Positions 26,373 through 35,011 of a DNA stretch of 64,000 bases are shown piece by piece. Under the pieces are notes generated by a model, which saw only the letters and a program-made list of their open reading frames with translations, did no database searches and was not told the DNA's origin. Numbering within the stretch: the stretch's first letter is position 1; the number at the start of each line of letters is the position of its first letter. The stretch covers positions 1 to 64,000 of the forward strand of contig JAEWQF010000009.1 in assembly GCA_023399295.1 (NCBI GenBank), read 5' to 3'. The DNA is from Bacteroidota bacterium. Lineage in GTDB: Bacteria > Bacteroidota > Bacteroidia > Bacteroidales > Dysgonomonadaceae. Position numbers and translations under genes: made by a program.

Positions 26373-27956
26373 TTAATAGAGTTCTTCCAGTATCATTCCA
26401 CCGGCAGCGTTGGGAGCACGTATGCGCAGACGATAGGAGATCGTTGGGGCAATCTCGGTGGCTTCAATGGTGCGTTGGATTGTCTGAGGCTTGATGTCAC
26501 TTCCGAAAAAGATTGCAGGCGCAATCACCGCATTGTTGCGCTCACGCACCTGTTGTTCCAATGCGGGATCCACTACACGCCATCCAGGCTGTAACTCCAG
26601 CATCAGATCACCGGAGATGCCTTGATGGTATCCGTTTCGCAGAAAGAGAGTCTCTTCGTTCTGCCCGGCCTGCATCATCTGGTGCGAGGTGACAACCTGC
26701 TGGATGCCGGCAGACTGTACCAGGAAGGCTGCTGCCTTCTCCTGGAAGTCGGCGAAATCAATCTTGCGGTCCTCTATCAGCTTGCGGTCAAAGTAGATGT
26801 GCCGGTCGTAGTACTTCCTGATCCACTGTTCACGCCCATAGAGTGCCATCAGGTACATGTTGAGCAATGCCTGGCTCCTGTCGGGATGAAAATCACCTCC
26901 TGCAGGCACCATCCCCTCGGGGATCACCTCCTGCTCAATAAAGTAGCCGGTGGAGACCAGATAAACCAACGTATGTTTCAATCCGACAGATGCTTCAATG
27001 GCGTCCAGCAAACGACCAATCTCCTGGTCGAGCCGATAGTAGGTATCTTGAATTTCAACAGAGTAGTTCTTGTCGAGTGCTTTCTCGTAGTTGCCGGCAT
27101 AAAAGGTCACTGCCAGAAAGTCGGGGTTCATCCGTTTACCCAACTGGCTGCTCTCCAACACCTTGATGGCCATCTCGTTCACCTCGCTGTTCACAAAAGG
27201 TGACTGTTTGAAAAGGTGGTAGCTCTCTTTCTTGTTGTTTCCGAAATTGTGTTGAAAACGGATTCTGTTCCTGGTATACGGAAAAGCATTGTAGCTCGCA
27301 ATATCTATTGCGGGACGCCAGGTAAAACTGCCGATGGTGAGGGTGAGCGACCTGTCACTGCGGTTCTGTTGATCCACCGCAGGTTGTTTGTTGTTGTAAA
27401 AGGTGGAGGTGGCCCATTTGCCGGTGTAATCCTCAATCCAATAGGCACCACTCGCGGCATGTCCTCCTGAAGCCAGTGCCTGTGAGGCATAGGGTGCAAA
27501 AGCATAGACATCGGATTGTCCTCCCGATGCAATCATCAGTTCATCGGTAACGGTAGAGACACGGATGGGGCGCGGTGACAGCTTTTCGGTGGTGTAGTTA
27601 CCCAGGTAGCGGTCGTCGGCAAACGCAGAGAGCTCCTGACCGGTCTCAATCTGGTAGCGATGCTCACTTGTGATCCCGTGATAGGCAGGATAAGCACCGG
27701 TAAAAAGGGTGGTGATGGCAGAAGCCCTGTCGGGATTGGGGTAGTTGTAACGTACATTGCTGTATACAAGGCCGTTGTTGAGAAGTCTGTTGAATCCTTT
27801 GTGGCCGAAGCCATGTCGGAACATCTCCAGGTAGTCGCCCCGCAGCTGGTCCACCGTGATGGCGACCACCAGCTTGGGTACCTCTCCCGACCGGTTCTGT
27901 GCGGGAAGTGGTGCGATCGCAAAAAAAGCAACCAGCGAAGAGAGTATCCGAATCAT
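26373..27956 (-). CDS. Exported alkaline phosphatase-fold protein, probably inactive
   Basis: About 527 residues after an N-terminal signal peptide (MIRILSSLVAFFAIAPLPAQ); an ATG at 27971 would add five residues. The fold of the PafA/type I phosphodiesterase branch is recognisable: ITVDQLRGDYLEMF (Asp36), TTLFTGAYPAYHGI, YTGKWATSTFY, SVEIQDTYYRLDQ and NAVIAPAIFFG. The catalytic set is mostly gone. Where active members have D..GH before the SVE.QDTY helix this one has NYEKA, where they have SADHG it has VSTGY (about 334-339), and the Thr nucleophile and final His are not evident. Known of the family: those residues bind two zinc ions. I infer a pseudoenzyme. It lies between the Lnb-like gene and secA. 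Confidence 0.8.
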   Translation of the reverse strand: MIRILSSLVAFFAIAPLPAQNRSGEVPKLVVAITVDQLRGDYLEMFRHGFGHKGFNRLLNNGLVYSNVRYNYPNPDRASAITTLFTGAYPAYHGITSEHRYQIETGQELSAFADDRYLGNYTTEKLSPRPIRVSTVTDELMIASGGQSDVYAFAPYASQALASGGHAASGAYWIEDYTGKWATSTFYNNKQPAVDQQNRSDRSLTLTIGSFTWRPAIDIASYNAFPYTRNRIRFQHNFGNNKKESYHLFKQSPFVNSEVNEMAIKVLESSQLGKRMNPDFLAVTFYAGNYEKALDKNYSVEIQDTYYRLDQEIGRLLDAIEASVGLKHTLVYLVSTGYFIEQEVIPEGMVPAGGDFHPDRSQALLNMYLMALYGREQWIRKYYDRHIYFDRKLIEDRKIDFADFQEKAAAFLVQSAGIQQVVTSHQMMQAGQNEETLFLRNGYHQGISGDLMLELQPGWRVVDPALEQQVRERNNAVIAPAIFFGSDIKPQTIQRTIEATEIAPTISYRLRIRAPNAAGGMILEELY

Positions 27957-27981
27957 ATTGTTGCCGCCCATCTCTATTTCT

Positions 27982-29268
27982 TTATTGACCCCACGCTGCT
28001 TTCATCTCCCTGCTCGATGTAAATCGTCTGTTTTTGATTTTCATCTTCCTGTCCAGATGGATGTTCGTCGCTGAACGGACCCACAGACTCATGGAAAACG
28101 GGATGGTTGCCAGCGGTAGCTGCTGTGGGATAAACCACCAGCAGAGGAGAAACAGTGTTAAGAGTGCAAAGTTAATAAAATGATAGAAATAAACACTCCT
28201 CCGGGCCGATTTCACCCAAAAGAATGGCGTGACAACAAGGGCCAGTGGATGCAACCAGATCAGGTTCCAGTTGGGGTTGGTGGCCGGATGTGAGGAGAAG
28301 TACATCAGGAAAAAGATGATCACCCCTCCCACTCCGGTCAGTCCGAACAGTGTTGTATCAAAGATGCGGCTCAATCGCCCCCTGCTCATCTTCACCACCT
28401 GTGTCAGTGAGATGATCAGCGATATCAGCAACAGGGTGCAAGCTGTTACCATTGGCGTAAAAACAGATTGTTCACTGATGCCGTTGCGGTTGTGATCGTG
28501 TGAAAGAAGCACCTCAGTGTGCTGCACCAGTGGTACGGTAAGCGAGTCGTTCTTCCGGATGACCGCCTCCTCAAAGGAGTCCATCAGATAGGAGGGCATG
28601 AACATCTCTTCTCTCACGTTGATGGTTCTATCTGCCTCTGTTCCGATCAGCAGGTCAATGCCGAAGCGGTACCAGGGATAGTTGACCAGTGCCTCGTGCA
28701 GCAGGTCACGGTATGATTGCGACAATGTCGTATCGGGATAAAGAATCACACCGCTGCTGTATTGCTCCACCATGTCGCGTGGCCGGGTCGAACAATTGTC
28801 ATAGAAATAGTTGTAGCGGTACTCCCTGTTTTCGGGAAGTGCATTCTCGTAAAGCGCATTGTAAAACAGCTGCTTCTCGACCGGTGTGAAGTTCAACTGC
28901 TGTTCCGCCACCTGCTGACCCTTGGCACTGTATTCATACAGGAAATCGGCAAAGGTGGTCACACCCAGGATGTAATCTGTTTTTCCCCGTACGAAATTGT
29001 AGATAAAGCCGGGTTGCGACGAATCGAAAAAGCCATAGTTGTAGACCAGATCGATGCCGGTGGAGTCATCTTCGATCCGTATGGCGGTGTGGCCAAAGAG
29101 GGCATATAGGGCTCCGTTCCAGGGAGAGGCTGTCAGCAGGCTCACCCTGGCGCTGTCGTTGAGCTGCACCTGGGCTCTCAGTGGGGAGCTCATCCACAAC
29201 AGGCAAACAGCAATGAGGGGTATGATGATTCGTTTTCCGGCAAATATGCGTGTAATTGCTTGTTTCAT
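27982..29268 (-). CDS. Lnb-like lipoprotein N-acyltransferase (DUF4105)
   Basis: About 428 residues from MKQAITRIF. An N-terminal membrane anchor or signal segment (about 12-32) is followed by the DUF4105 periplasmic domain with a His in ALFGHTAIRIED (His60) and a Cys in YFYDNCSTRPRDMVEQ (Cys159), and the C-terminal 150 residues hold four or five membrane helices. This domain and topology match Lnb, reported in Bacteroides as the enzyme that adds the third acyl chain to lipoproteins. I infer that His60 and Cys159 are catalytic. It is 11-25 bases upstream of the phosphatase-fold gene and downstream of the rpmE2 terminator. No Lnt-type gene is seen. Confidence 0.78.
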   Translation of the reverse strand: MKQAITRIFAGKRIIIPLIAVCLLWMSSPLRAQVQLNDSARVSLLTASPWNGALYALFGHTAIRIEDDSTGIDLVYNYGFFDSSQPGFIYNFVRGKTDYILGVTTFADFLYEYSAKGQQVAEQQLNFTPVEKQLFYNALYENALPENREYRYNYFYDNCSTRPRDMVEQYSSGVILYPDTTLSQSYRDLLHEALVNYPWYRFGIDLLIGTEADRTINVREEMFMPSYLMDSFEEAVIRKNDSLTVPLVQHTEVLLSHDHNRNGISEQSVFTPMVTACTLLLISLIISLTQVVKMSRGRLSRIFDTTLFGLTGVGGVIIFFLMYFSSHPATNPNWNLIWLHPLALVVTPFFWVKSARRSVYFYHFINFALLTLFLLCWWFIPQQLPLATIPFSMSLWVRSATNIHLDRKMKIKNRRFTSSREMKAAWGQ

Positions 29269-29314
29269 TTGTCTCAATTTATACGATGCAACAATCACAA
29301 CTGTAAAAATAGAC

Positions 29315-29345
29315 AAAAAAAACGGCGGTCTCAACAGATCGCCGT
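29315..29345 (-). terminator. Rho-independent terminator after rpmE2
   Basis: On the minus strand ACGGCG pairs with CGCCGT across a 12-base loop and is followed by seven or more T. It falls 24 bases past the rpmE2 stop and just before the Lnb-like gene, isolating the two transcripts. Confidence 0.82.
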
Positions 29346-29368
29346 GCAATTTCCATTTCCTGGTACCT

Positions 29369-29626
29369 TTACTTCTTTTTGTTGCGGTTACCGTAACGGT
29401 TCATGAATTTATCAACACGTCCGGCCGTATCCACCAGTTTTTGTTTGCCGGTGTAGAAAGGATGTGATGCACTGGTGATCTCAAGCTTCACCAGCGGATA
29501 AGTAACACCATCAATTTCAATAGTTTCCTTGGCATTGATTGTTGAGCGGGAGATGAAGATCTCCTCGTTCGACATGTCCTTGAAAACTACCGGGCGGTAA
29601 TTGTTGGGGTGAATTTCTTTTTTCAT
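29369..29626 (-). CDS. rpmE2: 50S ribosomal protein L31 type B
   Basis: An 85-residue ribosomal protein at the subunit interface. It begins MKKEIHPNNYRPVVFKDMS and ends with KFMNRYGNRNKKK; TSASHPFYTGKQK is the family signature. It has no CxxC zinc motif, so it is the zinc-free (C-minus, type B) form. Monocistronic, with its own promoter and terminator. The zinc-free form is often induced by zinc shortage in organisms with both forms; no second copy is visible here. Confidence 0.96.
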   Translation of the reverse strand: MKKEIHPNNYRPVVFKDMSNEEIFISRSTINAKETIEIDGVTYPLVKLEITSASHPFYTGKQKLVDTAGRVDKFMNRYGNRNKKK

Positions 29627-29664
29627 TGTATATCTCTATTTATTTGATTCTTATTTTCGGATGG

Positions 29665-29672
29665 CAAAGGTA
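29665..29672 (-). promoter_or_regulatory. -7 promoter element for rpmE2
   Basis: TACCTTTG on the minus strand, 38 bases before the rpmE2 ATG, fits TAnnTTTG. Confidence 0.5.
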
Positions 29673-29772
29673 ACACAATCTTCCAACAAAAAAAAATAAA
29701 TGTTGTTCTTTTTTAGGTTGATGGGCGTCACAGCCACTTCAGTGCCATTGTGAATGCTTTAGCGGGAAGCGG

Positions 29773-31044
29773 TCAGCTGATCCTGTCAAAACCGCAGTAA
29801 GGCACCAACACCTCCGGGATACGGATGCCATCGGGCGTCTGGTTGTTCTCCAGCAGCGCGGCCATGATGCGAGGGAGGGCCAGTGCACTCCCGTTGAGGG
29901 TATGACAGAGTTGGGTCTTCCGATCCGCACCACGATAACGGCATTTAAGACGGTTGGCCTGGTAGCTTTCGAAGTTGGAGACGGAACTGACTTCCAGCCA
30001 GCGCTGCTGCGCTGCCGAGTAGACTTCGAAATCGAAGGTGAGTGCAGAGGTGAAGCTCATGTCGCCACCACAGAGGCGCAGTATGCGCCAGGGTAGCTGC
30101 AATCGATCTACAAGCGTCTCTACGTATGCCACCATCTCATCCAGCCTGTTGTAGGAGTTCTCCGGCATGTCGATGCAGACGATTTCCACCTTGTCGAACT
30201 GGTGCAGCCGGTTCAGTCCCCGCACATCCTTGCCGTATGAACCAGCCTCACGACGGAAGCAAGCAGAATAGGCTGTGTTTTTAACCGGCAGATCCCTGGC
30301 TTCAAGAATCACATCCCGGTAGATATTGGTCACCGGCACCTCTGCGGTAGGGATCAGGTAAAGATCATCGATTCCCACGTGGTACATCTGTCCCTCCTTG
30401 TCGGGAAGTTGTCCGGTTCCGAAACCGGAATCGCTGTTCACCAGATAGGGGGGTTGGACCTCCAGGTAACCCGCATCGCGGGCACTGTCGAGGAAGAAGT
30501 TGATGAGTGAGCGCTGCAGTCTTGCTCCCTTTCCCTTGTATACCGGGAAGCCCGCACCGGTAATCTTCACACCCAATTCAAAATCGATCAGGTCATACTT
30601 TTTTGCCAGCTCCCAGTGAGGCAATGCCCCTTCGGGCAGTTGCGGGTGCTCCCCCCCACTCCGTTCCACCAGGTTGTCATCGGCTCCATGCCCTTCGGGC
30701 ACCGAGTCGTGTGGCAGGTTGGGGATTGTAACCAGCAGACTTTCAATTGTTTCTGATGCCGCATGCAGGGTCTCCTCAAGTTCTTTGGCCGTTTGTTTCA
30801 GTCTGTTCACCTCAGCACGTGCTTCGTTGGCTTCCGCCTGCTTGCCCTCCTTCATCATCGCACCGATGGAGCGTGAGAGGGTATTGACATCGTTCAACAG
30901 CGCATCGAGCTGGGTTTGCGTACTGCGTCGCAGGTCATCCTGCGTGATGATCTCATCGATCACCGCACGTCCTTCGAAATGTTTGCGTGCGAGGCGTTCC
31001 AGCACCTCTTCCCGGTTATCCCGTATTACTTTGAGTGTGAGCAT
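29773..31044 (-). CDS. serS: Seryl-tRNA synthetase
   Basis: Charges tRNA-Ser. 423 residues with the class II layout: an N-terminal coiled-coil arm (about 25-110, rich in Glu, Lys, Arg), motif 2 in FRREAGSYGKDVRGLNRLHQFDKVE, and motif 3 in LNGSALALPRIMAALLENNQ. Near-normal length. It has its own promoter (31074) and sits between the tilS-side microprotein and rpmE2. Confidence 0.97.
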   Translation of the reverse strand: MLTLKVIRDNREEVLERLARKHFEGRAVIDEIITQDDLRRSTQTQLDALLNDVNTLSRSIGAMMKEGKQAEANEARAEVNRLKQTAKELEETLHAASETIESLLVTIPNLPHDSVPEGHGADDNLVERSGGEHPQLPEGALPHWELAKKYDLIDFELGVKITGAGFPVYKGKGARLQRSLINFFLDSARDAGYLEVQPPYLVNSDSGFGTGQLPDKEGQMYHVGIDDLYLIPTAEVPVTNIYRDVILEARDLPVKNTAYSACFRREAGSYGKDVRGLNRLHQFDKVEIVCIDMPENSYNRLDEMVAYVETLVDRLQLPWRILRLCGGDMSFTSALTFDFEVYSAAQQRWLEVSSVSNFESYQANRLKCRYRGADRKTQLCHTLNGSALALPRIMAALLENNQTPDGIRIPEVLVPYCGFDRIS

Positions 31045-31073
31045 AGCTAATTCTACAACTGTTTTTCAGGATG

Positions 31074-31081
31074 CAAAGATA
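31074..31081 (-). promoter_or_regulatory. -7 promoter element for serS
   Basis: TATCTTTG on the minus strand, with a TTTG 17 bases upstream; the ATG follows 29 bases later. Confidence 0.6.
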
Positions 31082-31142
31082 CAAAAAATAGATGCATGCA
31101 AACAGCTGAGTGTAAAAATAACTACCGAACGATAAAGGGTGG

Positions 31143-31280
31143 TCAGAACAACTGAAAATGGAGCGTCTCACGCATTTCCTTCTCTTTTTGTTTCTTCTGC
31201 TTGTAATAACGTGAGATGTAATAGGCAAATCCGGCGAAAGCGCCAAGTACCACAATGTCTCTGATTGTATTGGTTTTCAT
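31143..31280 (-). CDS. 45-residue membrane microprotein
   Basis: An ATG-initiated frame of 45 codons, below usual annotation limits. After MKTNTIRD comes one hydrophobic segment (IVVLGAFAGFAYYIS), then a very basic tail (RYYKQKKQKEKEMRE) and a short hydrophobic end. This is the layout of a single-span inner-membrane protein with a positively charged cytoplasmic side. It fills the space between serS and tilS with the usual gene spacing and the same strand. I do not recognise a family, and no clear promoter was found, so coding is inferred from composition. Confidence 0.55.
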   Translation of the reverse strand: MKTNTIRDIVVLGAFAGFAYYISRYYKQKKQKEKEMRETLHFQLF

Positions 31281-31370
31281 CTGTCTGGTTTATTATTGTA
31301 ATCTCTATAACAACAAATTCTCAATTAGGGTTCTCCTTCTAAGATGATAAATCAAAAAAAACGTTGCGTG

Positions 31371-32723
31371 TCAGGTGGAAAACTTTTCAACAATGGGGCT
31401 GTTTTCCTCTTTTTCGTCAATCAGCCTTATCTGAAGTACCTTTCTGGTCTTGTCGGTGACCCGAAAGCGGTCATCCGGCCGCTCCCCCACAACCCATACC
31501 ACATCATGCTCCGACAACAGCACCCACACCTCCTCCTTGTCGCGCAGGTTCATCTTGCGGTCGGTGAAATAATCGCTTAACTTCTTTCGTCCATTCATGC
31601 CAAAAGGTATGAACCAGTCACCCGGCTGCCACCGTCGCAGGGACAATGGAAAACGCAACAGATCCTGGTCGACAGTTAGGATGGATTTGTTCTTTTCGAT
31701 TGCCACCGGCATGTTCAGCGACCGGATCTGCATGGGCAGGGGTTTGTGCAACAAGGTCGTTCCCTGCTCAATGCGGTATGGGGACTGGGCATCATCCTTC
31801 GGTAACGGTGCGATCAGGAAGGCATCCCGGTCCTTGATGACCCTGTAGTTGTCAGCCAGAAACAGCTTTCCCGGTGTGGCATCGAGGCTCTCTGCGATGT
31901 CTCCGATCACGGAGGGGGTGAACCCATATGGGGTGAGGATTTCATGGAGGAGTGAGCCGGGTGAGGGACTCTCTTTCAATGCCGGGATATCGATCCACTC
32001 ATCACGACATACGGTTGCCGTTAGGTGGGCGATGGCGTCGTTGTAGATCTTCTCTGTTTCAGTGAGATGGCGGGTGGTGCGGTGGATGGCCTCTTTTACT
32101 GAAGGGTTCAGCTCTTCCATCAACGGTATGAGGCGCAACCTGATCGCATTGCGCAGAAAATGCTGATCGCTGTTGCTGCTGTCGTAGATGGTGGGGATGT
32201 CCCGTTCCCCGATGTACTGTTCAATCTCAGTGCGGGTTGCACAGAGCAATGGTCGCACCAGCCGCCCTTTCTTCGGGCTGATGCCGGTGAGCCCTTTGAG
32301 GCCGGTGCCACGGATCAGGTTGAGCAGGAGCGTCTCCACCGAGTCGTCACGGTGATGTGCCACTGCTATCGCCTCAGCATCCTGTTGTTGCCGGATGATC
32401 TCAAACCAATCATACCTCAGCTCACGTGCGGCCATTTCGACCGATATCTTCCTGTCGGCGGCATATTGCCGCGCATCAAAATCGACAGACAGGAACGGTA
32501 TGTCGCCTTGCTTGCACCAACGTCTTACAAAATCGGCATCCCGCTGTGATTCCTCCGCCCGCAGGTGGAAGTTGCAGTGTGCCGCCACACACTGATACCC
32601 CAGCAAGATGAGCAGGTCGAGCAGTGCCATCGAGTCGACGCCGCCACTGACACCCACGATGATTCGACAACCAGGGGACAACAGTTCTTCTTTTTCGATG
32701 TATCTGCGTACGGTATCCAGCAT
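31371..32723 (-). CDS. tilS: tRNA(Ile)-lysidine synthase
   Basis: Puts lysine on C34 of the AUA-reading isoleucine tRNA, changing both charging and codon reading. 450 residues. The PP-loop ATPase motif is IVGVSGGVDSMALL (residues 22-35). AHHRDDSVETLLLNLIRGTGLKGLTG is the TilS-specific stretch, and the C-terminal domain has RRWQPGDWFIPFGMNGRKKLSDYF. Its promoter is divergent from the pheS promoter. Confidence 0.95.
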   Translation of the reverse strand: MLDTVRRYIEKEELLSPGCRIIVGVSGGVDSMALLDLLILLGYQCVAAHCNFHLRAEESQRDADFVRRWCKQGDIPFLSVDFDARQYAADRKISVEMAARELRYDWFEIIRQQQDAEAIAVAHHRDDSVETLLLNLIRGTGLKGLTGISPKKGRLVRPLLCATRTEIEQYIGERDIPTIYDSSNSDQHFLRNAIRLRLIPLMEELNPSVKEAIHRTTRHLTETEKIYNDAIAHLTATVCRDEWIDIPALKESPSPGSLLHEILTPYGFTPSVIGDIAESLDATPGKLFLADNYRVIKDRDAFLIAPLPKDDAQSPYRIEQGTTLLHKPLPMQIRSLNMPVAIEKNKSILTVDQDLLRFPLSLRRWQPGDWFIPFGMNGRKKLSDYFTDRKMNLRDKEEVWVLLSEHDVVWVVGERPDDRFRVTDKTRKVLQIRLIDEKEENSPIVEKFST

Positions 32724-32746
32724 GATGATCCCTCCACTTTAGAAGA

Positions 32747-32754
32747 CAAATGTA
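32747..32754 (-). promoter_or_regulatory. -7 promoter element for tilS
   Basis: TACATTTG on the minus strand, 23 bases before the tilS ATG, fits TAnnTTTG. Confidence 0.5.
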
Positions 32755-32830
32755 CGAAAATAGCCGCGGCATTCCATCGGTGCAATGCAAATCTTTCACT
32801 GAAAAGTGGGCTTAATAGCGGGAAAAAATG

Positions 32831-32838
32831 TAATTTTG
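32831..32838 (+). promoter_or_regulatory. -7 promoter element for pheS
   Basis: TAATTTTG fits TAnnTTTG, 35 bases before the pheS ATG. Confidence 0.5.
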
Positions 32839-32872
32839 TGCTGTTTACAGAAAGAAAAAGTGAAGTAACAAT

Positions 32873-33892
32873 ATGCTAGAAAAGATAGAAGCGCTGCTCA
32901 CCGAGATTGAGCAACTGGAAGCGAACTCGGCTGAGGATGTGGAGGCCATTCGCATCAAATACCTGAGCAAAAAAGGAATCATCTCCTCCCTGATGGATGA
33001 GTTCCGGCACGTCCCGGCAGAACAGAAGAGAGAGGTGGGTATGAAAATGAACGCCCTGAAGCAGTCTGCCAGTGAACGGCTGCAACTGCTGAAAGAGCAG
33101 TTTACACAAAACGGAGCGGCTGAGGGCATGATCGATCTCTCACGCACGGCCTACCCGGTAGCACTCGGTAGCCGCCATCCCTTGTCGATTGTGCGGGAGG
33201 AGATCTGTGACATCTTCAAACGACTGGGCTTCACCATTGCCGAGGGACCGGAGGTGGAGGACGACTGGCATGTCTTCTCCTCACTGAACTTCGCCGACGA
33301 CCATCCGGCACGTGACATGCAGGACACCTTCTTCATCCAGCATGACCCTCAGGTGGTGCTGCGCACCCATACCTCATCCGTGCAGACACGGGTGATGGAG
33401 AAGAGTGAGCCCCCCATCCGCATCATCTGTCCGGGAAGGGTCTACCGCAACGAGGCGATCTCCTACCGTGCACACTGTTTCTTCCACCAGGTGGAAGCCC
33501 TCTACATTGACAGGGATGTGTCGTTTGCCGATCTGAAACAGGCGCTCCTCTTCTTCGCCCGTGAGATGTTTGGTACTGAGACCAAGATCAGGTTACGTCC
33601 CTCCTATTTCCCATTCACCGAGCCGAGCGCCGAGATGGATATCTCCTGCAACATCTGTGGTGGTGAGGGCTGTCCCTTCTGCAAGCAGACCGGATGGGTG
33701 GAGATCCTGGGGTGCGGCATGGTCGATCCCAATGTGCTGGAGAACTGCGGCATCGACAGCAAGGTCTATACCGGTTATGCCCTTGGAATGGGTATTGAAC
33801 GAATCACCAACCTGAAGTACCAGGTGAAGGACCTGCGGATGTTCTCCGAGAACGATCTCCGTTTTCTGGAGCAGTTTCGACCGGCACACTGA
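32873..33892 (+). CDS. pheS: Phenylalanyl-tRNA synthetase alpha subunit
   Basis: Catalytic subunit of the heterotetrameric synthetase that charges tRNA-Phe. 339 residues. An N-terminal coiled coil (to about 90) is followed by the class II core: HPLSIVREEICDIFKRLGF, motif 2 with RIICPGRVYRNEAISYRAHCFFHQVE, RLRPSYFPFTEPSAEMD and the motif 3 region GYALGMGIERI. The beta subunit pheT is not adjacent; the next genes are unrelated exported proteins, so pheS and pheT are split, as in many Bacteroidetes. Confidence 0.96.
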   Translation: MLEKIEALLTEIEQLEANSAEDVEAIRIKYLSKKGIISSLMDEFRHVPAEQKREVGMKMNALKQSASERLQLLKEQFTQNGAAEGMIDLSRTAYPVALGSRHPLSIVREEICDIFKRLGFTIAEGPEVEDDWHVFSSLNFADDHPARDMQDTFFIQHDPQVVLRTHTSSVQTRVMEKSEPPIRIICPGRVYRNEAISYRAHCFFHQVEALYIDRDVSFADLKQALLFFAREMFGTETKIRLRPSYFPFTEPSAEMDISCNICGGEGCPFCKQTGWVEILGCGMVDPNVLENCGIDSKVYTGYALGMGIERITNLKYQVKDLRMFSENDLRFLEQFRPAH

Positions 33893-33923
33893 TCCCTTTT
33901 CAACGAACAAAGAGAAAAACCAT

Positions 33924-35003
33924 ATGATACGAACCAATTGTCTATTCCTTCTTTTCCTGATGGTGACATGTACGAGCCTGCATGCACAGAAAACAATTCG
34001 GGTGAATGCCGTGAGGGCAAACGATTACGGTGTGGTTTACTCACTCCCCAAAAGCTCGTTTGAGATCACAATACTTGTCAAGAGAACCATCTACCAGCGG
34101 GGGGAGTACTACACCTTCGCCAAATCCTATCTGGGCATTCATGATCCGATCACGGAAAATCATACCCGCCACACCCTGGAAAATATCACCGTGGCGAACA
34201 AGGGAATCGCCGACAAGGCTCAATCCTATATGATCGAGTTCAGAGACAAGACACTGGAGCCCTATGTCACTTTACGCGAGGATGGCGTGATCATCGCCAT
34301 CAACAGCGAGGGTGAGGTCGCAGCCCACAACGAGACGAGTCTCCCCGAAGGGGTAGGAACCGATGCAAACCCGCGCCGTTTTTTCACACAAGAGACGTTG
34401 ATGGCAGGATCCACAGCCAAGCAGGCAGAGCTGGTAGCCCGTCAGATCCTCGATCTGCGTCGCAGCCGCACCGACATCCTCACAGGCGAAGCGGAGAGCA
34501 TGCCTCCCGACGGCACCGCCTACAAGGTGGTGATGGATCAGATCGACCAGCAGGAGAAAGCGCTGACCGGTCTCTTCACCGGTACCACCGCCATCGATTA
34601 TATGATGGTTCGTTACACGGTGATACCCGATAGTGCCGATATTGACCGACGCGTGATTGCACGTTTCTCGGAACGTCTGGGACCGGTGGATGCCGATAAC
34701 CTGGCCGGTGAGCCAATCTACCTGACGCTGCGGAACAAGACTCCCAAGATTGAGCTAACCTTGTCGGAACGTGACCTCAAGCAACTGGAGGAGAAGCTGA
34801 GCAGCGGCCTGGTCTACAATATCCCCGGCAAAGCGGAACTGGTCATTGAGTACCGTCATGAGCCCCTGTTGGAGAAAGAGGTGGATGTGGTACAGTACGG
34901 ATCGAAGGATGTACTGGCAAAGCGTATGTTCAGCAACATGAAGCAACCCATCAAAGTGCTTTTCTACCCTGATTTGGGAGCCATCAAACAAATCATACAG
35001 TAA
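33924..35003 (+). CDS. DUF4831 exported protein
   Basis: A 359-residue protein with a signal peptide (MIRTNCLFLLFLMVTCTSLHAQ). The remainder is soluble and rich in beta strands; VYSLPKSSFEITILVKRT and YGSKDVLAKRMFSNMKQPIKVLFYPDLGAIKQI at the C-terminus are typical of DUF4831. Periplasmic or surface role, function unknown. It starts 32 bases after pheS and 9 bases before the DUF3298 lipoprotein gene, so at least the last two are one unit. Confidence 0.82.
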   Translation: MIRTNCLFLLFLMVTCTSLHAQKTIRVNAVRANDYGVVYSLPKSSFEITILVKRTIYQRGEYYTFAKSYLGIHDPITENHTRHTLENITVANKGIADKAQSYMIEFRDKTLEPYVTLREDGVIIAINSEGEVAAHNETSLPEGVGTDANPRRFFTQETLMAGSTAKQAELVARQILDLRRSRTDILTGEAESMPPDGTAYKVVMDQIDQQEKALTGLFTGTTAIDYMMVRYTVIPDSADIDRRVIARFSERLGPVDADNLAGEPIYLTLRNKTPKIELTLSERDLKQLEEKLSSGLVYNIPGKAELVIEYRHEPLLEKEVDVVQYGSKDVLAKRMFSNMKQPIKVLFYPDLGAIKQIIQ

Positions 35004-35011
35004 CCTATACG

